A DNA stretch of 26,302 nucleotides, taken from contig NZ_QSSH01000027.1 in NCBI RefSeq assembly GCF_003438495.1, forward strand, positions 5,057-31,358, read 5' to 3'. A program made the translations under genes and the position numbers. This document shows positions 18,928-25,691 of this stretch, piece after piece (position 1 is the first letter of the stretch; every line of letters begins with the position of its first letter). A model generated the notes under the pieces. The model was not told where the DNA came from. It saw nothing but the letters and a program-made list of their open reading frames with translations, and searched no databases. The stretch comes from Collinsella sp. TF05-9AC (lineage in GTDB: Bacteria > Actinomycetota > Coriobacteriia > Coriobacteriales > Coriobacteriaceae).

Positions 18928-19956
18928 ATGGCCAACAAGGTAACCCTAAAGCAGATCGCCCAAGAGGTGGGGCTTTCCCCCTCGTCGGTCTCGCTGGTGC
19001 TCAACAACCGGCCCTGTCGTATCTCGGAGGAAAATCGCAAGCTCATCAAGGAAGTTGCCGCGCGCAACCACTACGTGCCCAACCAGATCGCGCGTAGCCT
19101 GGTCATGCGCGAGTCGCGCACCTTGGGCCTTATCGTCCCCAACATCGAGAGCCGCTTTTTTGCCTCGCTCGCCGGCAGCTTGGAAAAGCGCTGCCGCGAG
19201 GACGGCTACGCGCTCTTTATTACCAGCTCGGGCGGAAGCGCCGAGGACGATCTGGAGCTGCTGCGCCAGCTGGTGACGCGCGGCGTCGACGGTGTGTTCT
19301 TGGTCGTGGGCGACGAGTTCTCGGACGACCGCGCCCTGCGCGAAGAAGTCAGTCATCTCCCCATTCCGGCCGTGATGGTTGACCGTGCCATTGAGGGACT
19401 CGAGTGCGACAAGGTGATGTTCGATCACGAGATGGGTGGCTACATGGCAATCCGCTATCTAATCGAGCAGGGCCACCGTCGCATTGCCTGCTTGGTTAAT
19501 GCGCGCCGTTCCAATACGGGTCGTAAGCGTCTTGCCGGCTACGAGCGTGCGCTGCGCGAGGTGGGGCTGCCCATCGACGCGCGTTTGGAGTTCGAGAGTG
19601 AGTATTACATTCCGAGCGCCTACGAGGCCTCGGAGGCGGTGCTCGCAACTGACGCCACCGCCGTGTTCGCAAGCTCGGATAACATTGCCCTCGGTTTGCT
19701 CAAGCGCTTGCACGAGATGGGGAAGAGCATCCCGGGCGATATCTCGGTCGTAAGCTATGACAACTCGGCGGCCGACGTTCTCTTTGAGCCGGCGCTGACC
19801 GCGATTGAGCAGGATCCTGGTGTCCTCGCGGAGCATGCTTTTGGCTGCATGTCCAAGCGTCTTGCCGGTAGGGGCGGTAGACGTGCCGAAGAGGTCGTTC
19901 TGGAGCCGGCGCTTATCGTGAAGGGCAGCGTGCTTGACCTTACCGAATATAGCTAA
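18928..19956 (+). CDS. LacI/GalR-family transcription regulator
   Basis: A 342-residue regulator. The N-terminal HTH reads VTLKQIAQEVGLSPSSVSLVLNN (5-27), with hinge helix around PNQIARSLVMRES (51-63). The periplasmic-binding-protein-like ligand domain begins at TLGLIVPNIE and ends with the usual FASSDNIALGLLKRLHEMG and GDISVVSYDNS segments. It probably senses a sugar. ATG at 18928 follows GGGAGGAG; an upstream in-frame extension to 18646 runs through murB sequence and is unlikely. It stands alone, with murB divergent and no transport gene directly next to it, so its targets cannot be named. A 28-bp hairpin follows the gene. Confidence 0.92.
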   Translation: MANKVTLKQIAQEVGLSPSSVSLVLNNRPCRISEENRKLIKEVAARNHYVPNQIARSLVMRESRTLGLIVPNIESRFFASLAGSLEKRCREDGYALFITSSGGSAEDDLELLRQLVTRGVDGVFLVVGDEFSDDRALREEVSHLPIPAVMVDRAIEGLECDKVMFDHEMGGYMAIRYLIEQGHRRIACLVNARRSNTGRKRLAGYERALREVGLPIDARLEFESEYYIPSAYEASEAVLATDATAVFASSDNIALGLLKRLHEMGKSIPGDISVVSYDNSAADVLFEPALTAIEQDPGVLAEHAFGCMSKRLAGRGGRRAEEVVLEPALIVKGSVLDLTEYS

Positions 19957-20010
19957 GCGCACTTGTTTGTTTGCATAGATTGCATGCGGAGTGTCCGCTA
20001 TTTGCCGGCG

Positions 20011-20083
20011 GGGCCGGGGCGCCTGCTTTGTTTTGAGAGGTGGGCTTCGCGAACTTCTCAAAACAAGGCAGGCACCCCGGCCC
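20011..20083. repeat. Long 28-bp hairpin downstream of the LacI-family gene
   Basis: The arm at 20011-20038 (starts GGGCCGGGGCGCC) is the reverse complement of 20056-20083 except for two positions, one of which can form G-U. The loop is 17 nt. No T-tract follows, so it is not a simple terminator. Like the 33-bp repeat it starts with GGGCC and ends with GGCCC. Confidence 0.82.
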
Positions 20084-20204
20084 TCGTCCGTGAACTCTTC
20101 CGCTGGGCGAGCTATAGACGCCGCGCACCGATAGGGTAAGGCGGCGGCTTGAAATTGGTGCTATATTCAGCTTGAGTTGTTTAATGCTAGTACGGGAGGC
20201 TGAT

Positions 20205-20693
20205 ATGGGGCTGTTCAAGAAGAAAAACCCGCAGGATGCCTTTGATCCCGATGTGTTTACCATCACGGATACGATTTTGGACCCGCCGCGGTTTACATTT
20301 TTGCCGGCTATCTACCAGGATGCCACGCGCCGCAAGTGGGCTGTGCATCAACGCGGTGGCGAGCCGAAGATTTTTGACTATGCGGACGTGTTGCAGTGCG
20401 AAGTGGCCGAGGCGGGCGATCCGGAGGCCGAAGAAGCGGTCTCTAAACAGGAATTTGCCCAGCGTATCCTGGCAAATCCTGCCAAGGCAGCAAAAATAAA
20501 TGCTGCCAAGCGTAATATGTGTCTTGGTATGGGCGTTGTTGTGGCGGTTCAGACGGGAAAAGACGAGGTTTCCAAATTAGAGATTCCCGTTATGACCGAC
20601 GAAGTCAAACGCGATTCAAGTCTATATAAGTCGTATCGGAATGTCGCCGAGAAGATCAAGGCAGAATTTGATGCCATGGGAGGGCTGGCCTAA
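20205..20693 (+). CDS. Uncharacterised small protein, 162 aa
   Basis: I do not recognise this protein. It starts MGLFKKKNPQDAF, lacks a signal peptide, and has a beta-rich region at about 20-70 (FTITDTILDPPRFTFLPAIY, then KIFDYADVLQCEVAEAG). That resembles the domains of some short gut-bacterial proteins annotated only as DUFs. A short hydrophobic patch CLGMGVVVAV lies at about 105-114. The C-terminal part is charged and helical (YKSYRNVAEKIKAEFDAM). ATG at 20205 follows GGGAGG by six bases. Codon use is less biased than in the neighbours, with several A/T-ending codons, as in genes of low expression or recent arrival. It precedes the GntR pair by 38 bp and may share their transcript. Confidence 0.75.
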   Translation: MGLFKKKNPQDAFDPDVFTITDTILDPPRFTFLPAIYQDATRRKWAVHQRGGEPKIFDYADVLQCEVAEAGDPEAEEAVSKQEFAQRILANPAKAAKINAAKRNMCLGMGVVVAVQTGKDEVSKLEIPVMTDEVKRDSSLYKSYRNVAEKIKAEFDAMGGLA

Positions 20694-20731
20694 TTTTGGC
20701 GGCATACGTTTCTGAATGAGGAGTCTGTGCA

Positions 20732-21499
20732 ATGGCAGGCGAATCTTATGCAATTCCCCCCAAAGATCATGCTGTTGAGGGAATTCTTTGGTATATCCAG
20801 CACCATCAGCTTGCCGGCGGCGATCGCCTGCCGGCCGAGCGCGTGCTGTGCGAAGAGATTGGCGTTTCGCGTACGGCGTTGCGTGCCGGTATCACGCGGC
20901 TTATCTCGTGTGGAACGCTCGAGAGCCGTCGCGGATCGGGCACGTATGTGTGTCCTCCCAAGCCGCTGAACATCTTCCAGGAAACGTATAACTTTTCCGA
21001 TGCTGTGCGGACTGCCGGCCTGCACCCCTCTTCTCGTCTGGTTTCCACCGGGACCATCGAGGCGGATGAGGCGCTTGCCGACAAGCTTGGGGTGGCTGTA
21101 GGCGCTCCCTTGCTCCGCATGCAGCGCGTTCGACTTATTGAGGGCGAGCCGGCGTCAATCGAGACCGCTCACGTTAACCTGTCCCTGTGCCCATCGCTTC
21201 CCGAGCACGATTTTGAGTGTGAGAGCCTTTACGATGTCTTGCTCAAAGAAGGTGGCGTGCGCGTTGAGCATGGACGTGAGCATATCTCCATCTCGCGTTT
21301 GAACGTCGAAGAGGCCGAGCTGCTCCAGCAAGAAGAGGGAACGCCGGTGTTCTATGAGAGCTCGATCGAATTTGATAAGGACATGCGTTTTGTGGAGCAT
21401 TGCAAATCGGTGATTTTGCCCACAAAGTTCCGCTTTGCCGATAACGGCGAAGAGAACGGCATGAGGAGCGTGGCAGGTGAACAATGGCTGAAACAGTAG
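20732..21499 (+). CDS. GntR/HutC-family (UTRA) regulator, first of tandem pair
   Basis: A 255-residue regulator. The winged helix (about 12-75) reads HAVEGILWYIQHHQLAGGDRLPAERVL, then LCEEIGVSRTALRAGITRLISCG with recognition helix near 46-58, then RRGSGTYV. A UTRA domain (about 92-240) follows, with LGVAVGAPLLRMQRVRLIEGEPASIET and the terminal VEHCKSVILPTKFRF typical of sugar-phosphate-sensing members. ATG is preceded by GAGGAG. Its last 16 bases overlap the next regulator gene, so the two are made together. Position upstream of the SIS/PTS operon suggests it controls that operon. Confidence 0.9.
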   Translation: MAGESYAIPPKDHAVEGILWYIQHHQLAGGDRLPAERVLCEEIGVSRTALRAGITRLISCGTLESRRGSGTYVCPPKPLNIFQETYNFSDAVRTAGLHPSSRLVSTGTIEADEALADKLGVAVGAPLLRMQRVRLIEGEPASIETAHVNLSLCPSLPEHDFECESLYDVLLKEGGVRVEHGREHISISRLNVEEAELLQQEEGTPVFYESSIEFDKDMRFVEHCKSVILPTKFRFADNGEENGMRSVAGEQWLKQ

Positions 21500-22197
21500 A
21501 TGCCACCCCGGTTTATATGCGCATTCGACGCTGCATCGAGGAACGTATCGAGCGCGGTGCATATCCCACGGGTTCCATGATTCCGTCCGAAAAAGACCTC
21601 GCCGAGGAATTTGGTACGACACGCTTGACCATCCGAAGCGCTGTCGATGAGCTGGTTCGACGCGGGCAGATTCGCCGTGTTCGGGGAAAAGGTGCCTTTG
21701 TGGCGCAGAAAGTACCTGCTTTTTTTGAACGCACGGTCGGTTTCCGTGAATCGGTCCGTGCTTCGGGCGGCGAGCCGTCCGTCCGTATTCTCGCGCGTTC
21801 CAAGCGTTATGCGGGGCCATATTACGCCGACCTGTTTGGCATCGCCGAGGACGACCTGCTCTATTCCGTTCGACGCCTGAACTGCATAAACGGTAGCCCC
21901 GTATCGATTGAGACGGCGCTGATTCCCTGCCTGCTGTTCCCAACCATCGAAGATATTGACGTGTCGGTCTTCAGTTTGTACGAGACCTATGAGATGCTGG
22001 GCCGAAAGCCAGTCATGGCACAGGAAAAGCTCGATATCGAGGCACTGGGCGCACGAGATGCCGGCCTCCTTGGACTGGAACAGGGCGATCTTGTTTTGCT
22101 TTTGGAATGCGTGAGCTATGACGCGAGCGGTCAGGCTATCGAGTATGTAAAGTCCTTCAATCGTGGCGATACGGGCGGCTACACCTATACGTACTAG
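21484..22197 (+). CDS. GntR/HutC-family (UTRA) regulator, second of tandem pair
   Basis: A 237-residue regulator. The winged helix (about 8-73) reads VYMRIRRCIEERIERGAYPTGSMIPSEKDL, then AEEFGTTRLTIRSAVDELVRRG, then RVRGKGAFV. The UTRA domain (about 85-232) contains DDLLYSVRRLNCINGSPVSIETALIP and ends IEYVKSFNRGDTGGYTYTY. It starts inside the end of the preceding regulator gene. The two share the domain plan but differ widely, so they are not a recent duplication. It sits just before the operon's promoter region and is the nearest regulator to the ATTGGTAT palindrome at 22351. Confidence 0.9.
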   Translation: MAETVDATPVYMRIRRCIEERIERGAYPTGSMIPSEKDLAEEFGTTRLTIRSAVDELVRRGQIRRVRGKGAFVAQKVPAFFERTVGFRESVRASGGEPSVRILARSKRYAGPYYADLFGIAEDDLLYSVRRLNCINGSPVSIETALIPCLLFPTIEDIDVSVFSLYETYEMLGRKPVMAQEKLDIEALGARDAGLLGLEQGDLVLLLECVSYDASGQAIEYVKSFNRGDTGGYTYTY

Positions 22198-22253
22198 CTG
22201 GTATTTTGTGAATAACGGCTGGGAAACTAACCAGTTTTGATCGTTGGGTCAGC

Positions 22254-22263
22254 TGTATATACA
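22254..22263. promoter_or_regulatory. Perfect 10-bp palindrome TGTATATACA (possible operator)
   Basis: TGTATATACA is a perfect palindrome in the 193-bp gap before the SIS/PTS operon. It has the TTGT-ACAA flavour of GntR/UTRA operators (flanks C and A). It may be a site for one of the two regulators just upstream. Confidence 0.4.
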
Positions 22264-22350
22264 ACCTTACATGGCTCAAAATCGACCGTTCGCCGAAGGG
22301 GATAAATTAATCGACAAAGAGGTATCAAAAAGCCGTAACCTGTAACTGTG

Positions 22351-22369
22351 ATTGGTATCAAATACTAAT
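22351..22369. promoter_or_regulatory. Putative GntR operator before the SIS/PTS operon
   Basis: ATTGGTAT-CAA-ATACTAAT is an inverted repeat with seven of eight positions matching. ATTGGTAT resembles, as I recall, the half-site of NagR/DasR-type GntR/UTRA regulators. A further GGTATCAAA occurs at 22321-22329, in the same orientation and 33 bp (about three turns) upstream. It lies 21 bp before the SIS start codon, so binding would overlap the transcript start or leader. Confidence 0.5.
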
Positions 22370-22390
22370 GATTTGTTACGAGGTGAGACG

Positions 22391-23506
22391 ATGAAGATGC
22401 TCGATTACGTTCAGCTTGCCCATGTGCGTATGGGGGAGAACCTCGAGCGTTCGTCTGAGCTGGTAGCGCAGCTCGTTGATATTTTCCAGTCCGGTTCTTT
22501 TGACGCACTGCGCATCGTTGCTTCGGGTTCGTCGCGCCATGCTGCGGATTGCACCCGCGATTTCCTGCAAGATACGCTGCAGATGCAGGTGTCCGTTGTG
22601 ACGCCCGAGGCCTTCGTCGATTTTGAACACACCTATCCGCAGCATGCGCTCAACATCGCCGTCTCGCAGAGTGGCTATTCGACCAATACGATTGCGGCGC
22701 TCGATTACATGCGCGCACACGATATGGCTGCAGTTGCGCTCACGGCAAACGTCGAGGCACCCATCAAGGAACACGCTGACATCGTTCTTGACTACGGTGT
22801 GGGCGTCGAGTCGGTGGACTTTGTAACTCTGGGCGTCGAGGTTCTCGTTGAGTATCTGGTGCTCTTTGGTATTTACGGCGGTCAGGCGCGCGGAACGGTT
22901 GACGCCAAGGGCGTTGCTCAGCGTCTTGATGGCCTGCGCGAGGCTATCCAGGCTAATGCCGTGATGTGCAAGACCGCCGAGGCATATGTCCAAGACCACA
23001 TGCTCGAGCTTTCTGAGCACATGCCCGCCATGGTCGTCGGCAACGGCCCCAACTACGGCGTTGCCGAGGAGGCGGCGCTCAAGCTGAGCGAGACCATCAA
23101 GATTCCTGCCATGCATCACGAGGGCGAGGAGTTCGTTCACGGTCCCGAGATGCAGATCGTTCCGGGCTATCTGGTGTTTATCGTTGACGATCCGCAGGGG
23201 TCGGAGCGTCTTGCGAATATCGCCGATGCGCTATCGAACGTTACGACAAAAACGGTGCTGCTCACGGCCCATCCCAGGGGTAAGGCTCACGAGGTTGCGG
23301 TGCCTCAGGTGGTTCCGCTGCTCAGCGCAATTCCCAATTTGGTGTTCTTCCAGACGATTGCGGCAATGATCGCCGAGCGTCTGAAGTCATGGGACGTGCA
23401 CCCGTATCTTGATGCCGTCTCCAAGCAAATGGAGGTCAAGGCAGAGGGCTACGAAGAATCAGTCAATGCGCTTAAGGCCAAAGCGGCCGAGTGTTACGGA
23501 ATGTAA
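22391..23506 (+). CDS. Double-SIS sugar-phosphate isomerase/deglycase (GlmS-like C-terminal fold)
   Basis: A 371-residue cytoplasmic enzyme with two SIS domains. SIS-1 has VASGSSRHAA (43-52) and VSQSGYSTNT (91-100). SIS-2 has VGNGPNYGVAEEAALKLSET (216-235) followed by HHEGEEFVHGP (242-252), the phosphosugar-binding and catalytic region shared with GlmS and FrlB-like deglycases. There is no glutaminase domain. ATG at 22391 follows GAGGTGAG; an in-frame upstream ATG at 22352 would run through the operator-like palindrome. In gfr-type operons two such proteins split glucoselysine- and fructoselysine-6-phosphate. This could be the GfrE-like one, but a plain aldose/ketose or aminosugar isomerase is possible. 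Confidence 0.85.
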   Translation: MKMLDYVQLAHVRMGENLERSSELVAQLVDIFQSGSFDALRIVASGSSRHAADCTRDFLQDTLQMQVSVVTPEAFVDFEHTYPQHALNIAVSQSGYSTNTIAALDYMRAHDMAAVALTANVEAPIKEHADIVLDYGVGVESVDFVTLGVEVLVEYLVLFGIYGGQARGTVDAKGVAQRLDGLREAIQANAVMCKTAEAYVQDHMLELSEHMPAMVVGNGPNYGVAEEAALKLSETIKIPAMHHEGEEFVHGPEMQIVPGYLVFIVDDPQGSERLANIADALSNVTTKTVLLTAHPRGKAHEVAVPQVVPLLSAIPNLVFFQTIAAMIAERLKSWDVHPYLDAVSKQMEVKAEGYEESVNALKAKAAECYGM

Positions 23507-23565
23507 GCGGGTTTGATGCCCGTTGGCATGGGGGATGTGAAGACAACCCCAGAAAGGAGAGACAA

Positions 23566-24627
23566 ATGAAGGAAACCGAGAAGATCGAGATCATGCATTT
23601 CGACCAGGAGGGCTATCTCGAGGACGGCAAGGCGCTCTATGAGACCGGCAAGAAGATGACCGCGCTCGCCGACAAGGTCGCCGACGAGGGCTACGACGCC
23701 GTGTTCCTGATGGGCGTCGGCGGCACCTGGGACGAGCTCATGCAGCTCGAGTACCTCATGAACAAGTTCGGCGACCGCGACCTCGAGGTCTACCTGATCC
23801 ACGCCGCCGAGTGGAACGCCATGGGCCACAAGCGCATGACCGAGAAGTCCGTCGTGCTCACCGCCTCCGAGTCCGGCACCACCCCCGAGGTCCTCGAGGC
23901 CGTCAAGAAGATGAAGGACATGGGCGTGCGCGTCTACGCCATGACCAAGCCCGAGGGCCCCATCGGCCAGGCTGTCGGTGCCGAGAACTGCGTCGCCATG
24001 GCTTCCGACCATGGTTCGGGCGGCTGCGAGAAGGGCTACTACCTCGCCGACTGCTTCGGCCTGCGCCTGCTCAACCGCCGCGGCTGCTTCCCCAAGTTCG
24101 ATCTGTTTATCGAGCAGACCAAGGATATCTGGAAGGACATGCTCGATATCCGCAAGCGCTTCGAGCCGCGCGCCGAGGAGCTCGCTAAGAAGTACGCCCT
24201 GGCCCCCTACACCATGTTCATCGGCTCCGGCGCCCTGTGGGGCGAGACCATCCTGTTCTCGATGTGCATCCTCGAGGAGATGCAGTGGAAGCGCACCCGC
24301 TACATCACCTCGGCCGACTTCTTCCACGGCACCCTCGAGCTCGTGGAGCCCGGCGTCCCGGTCTTCCTGTTCATGGGCGAGGACGAGAACCGCAAGCTCG
24401 ACGAGCGCGTCCGCGCGTTCCTGAACCGCGGCGTGACCGGCGACACCGACATCAACGTCATCGACACCGCCGAGTTCGCGATCCCCGGCCTTGACGACGA
24501 GTTCCGCGTCATCGTCTCCCCGTGGATTCTGACGGTGCTCGTGACCGACCGCCTGGCTCGCTACTACGAGACGGTCACCAAGCACAACCTCAAGTATCGT
24601 CGCTACTATCACCAGTTCGACTACTAA
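23566..24627 (+). CDS. SIS-domain deglycase, FrlB/FraB-like (Amadori sugar-phosphate)
   Basis: A 353-residue enzyme, probably splitting a 6-phosphorylated Amadori product into glucose-6-phosphate and the free amine. SIS-1 has FLMGVGGTWDEL (47-58) and LTASESGTTPEVL (98-110). SIS-2 has MFIGSGALWGETILFSMCILEEMQWKR, then SADFFHGTLELVEPG. Glu238 and His254 are 16 residues apart, the same spacing as the catalytic Glu214/His230 that I recall for Salmonella FraB. The C-terminus YRRYYHQFDY resembles the YRRYxxxxxY end of FrlB proteins. ATG at 23566 follows AAAGGAGAG. Nearly all codons end in C or G, much more than in the SIS gene before it. Confidence 0.85.
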   Translation: MKETEKIEIMHFDQEGYLEDGKALYETGKKMTALADKVADEGYDAVFLMGVGGTWDELMQLEYLMNKFGDRDLEVYLIHAAEWNAMGHKRMTEKSVVLTASESGTTPEVLEAVKKMKDMGVRVYAMTKPEGPIGQAVGAENCVAMASDHGSGGCEKGYYLADCFGLRLLNRRGCFPKFDLFIEQTKDIWKDMLDIRKRFEPRAEELAKKYALAPYTMFIGSGALWGETILFSMCILEEMQWKRTRYITSADFFHGTLELVEPGVPVFLFMGEDENRKLDERVRAFLNRGVTGDTDINVIDTAEFAIPGLDDEFRVIVSPWILTVLVTDRLARYYETVTKHNLKYRRYYHQFDY

Positions 24628-24673
24628 AGAAAACGGGTGCGGGAACGTGCCGGGCTATTGAGAGGAACACAGA

Positions 24674-25093
24674 ATGAGACAGTACATCATCGCCAGCCAT
24701 GCGCACTTCGCTACCGGCATCAAGGAGAGCGTCGAGCTGCTCTCGGGCGCTCGCGACAACGTCCACGATCTTTCGATGTTCGTCGATGGCCGCATGGACG
24801 TGGCCGAGGAGGCCCAAAAACTGCTGGCAGGCATGTCTGCTGACGATGATGTCGTTGTCTGCACCGACCTCTTTGGCGGCAGCGTCAACAACGAGTTCAC
24901 CAAGATTGTCCAGACGCGTCCCCGCACGTACCTCGTTACCAACATGAACCTTCCTCTCCTCATCCAGTTGCTGTTCTCTGACGAGTCGGCGCCGGTTGAG
25001 GAGACGATTCGCGCCATCGTCACTGCGGACGATACGCGCGTGAAGTTTGTCAACGATCTTTTGGTCGATGACGACGAGGAAGAAGAGTTCTAA
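24674..25093 (+). CDS. PTS EIIA, mannose/fructose/sorbose family
   Basis: A 139-residue cytoplasmic phosphocarrier that takes phosphate from HPr and passes it to EIIB. The phosphorylation histidine is His9 in IIASHAHFATGI; the family usually has HG where this one has HA. The TDLFGGSVNNE motif (about 44-54) is typical of ManX-type EIIA. It ends in an acidic tail, DDDEEEEF. ATG follows GAGAGGAACAC. It follows the deglycase by 46 bp and precedes EIIB by 57 bp, so all appear to be in one operon. Confidence 0.9.
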   Translation: MRQYIIASHAHFATGIKESVELLSGARDNVHDLSMFVDGRMDVAEEAQKLLAGMSADDDVVVCTDLFGGSVNNEFTKIVQTRPRTYLVTNMNLPLLIQLLFSDESAPVEETIRAIVTADDTRVKFVNDLLVDDDEEEEF

Positions 25094-25150
25094 TCCGCAG
25101 CACCTACTGACACGCCGTAAGACGGCACAAGACCTTTGGGGGGTCACATT

Positions 25151-25633
25151 ATGATTCAGCTACTTCGCGTTGACCATCGCCTGCTTCATGGCCAGGTCGC
25201 AGTTTCCTGGGTTCAGGGCCTTGGCTCCAACTGCATCTTCTGCGTGGGCGATAAGGTCGCTAACGACCCGGTGTGGAAGACGACGCTCAAGATGGGCAAG
25301 CCTGCCGGCTGCAAGCTCGTCATCAAAGATATGGAGCATGCAATCGAAGCTATCAACTCGGGCGTGACCGACAAGTACAAGATGATCATCTGTGTCGCCA
25401 CTATTGCTGAGGCAAAGCAGCTTGTTGAGGGCTGCCCGCAGATCAAGTCGGTCAACCTGGGCAACACCAAGCCCAAGGACGAGAAGCGTCCCGATGCGCG
25501 TCAGGTCTCTCGTCAGATCTTCCTGACCGCGGCCGAGGAAGCCGATGTGCGCGAGATGCTGGATCGTGGCGTTGAGGTCGAGATTCGACCCCTGGCCGAT
25601 GACCCCAAGGTTGACTGCGCCAGCGTGCTCTAG
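25151..25633 (+). CDS. PTS EIIB, mannose/fructose/sorbose family
   Basis: A 160-residue EIIB that phosphorylates the sugar carried by EIIC/EIID. The hallmark VDHRLLHGQVAVSW is at 7-20, with phosphorylated His13. Later LGNTKPKDEKR matches the family's conserved loop. ATG at 25151 is preceded by a G-rich ribosome-binding site (GGGGGG, seven bases upstream); an in-frame TTG at 25136 is rejected. A small stem (CGAAGAG/CTCTTCG at 25645-25664) follows the gene before EIIC. Confidence 0.92.
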   Translation: MIQLLRVDHRLLHGQVAVSWVQGLGSNCIFCVGDKVANDPVWKTTLKMGKPAGCKLVIKDMEHAIEAINSGVTDKYKMIICVATIAEAKQLVEGCPQIKSVNLGNTKPKDEKRPDARQVSRQIFLTAAEEADVREMLDRGVEVEIRPLADDPKVDCASVL

Positions 25634-25691
25634 GCGTTCAATTTCGAAGAGTCTGAGCTCTTCGTAGTGTCCTATTAGGAAAGGGGGATAT

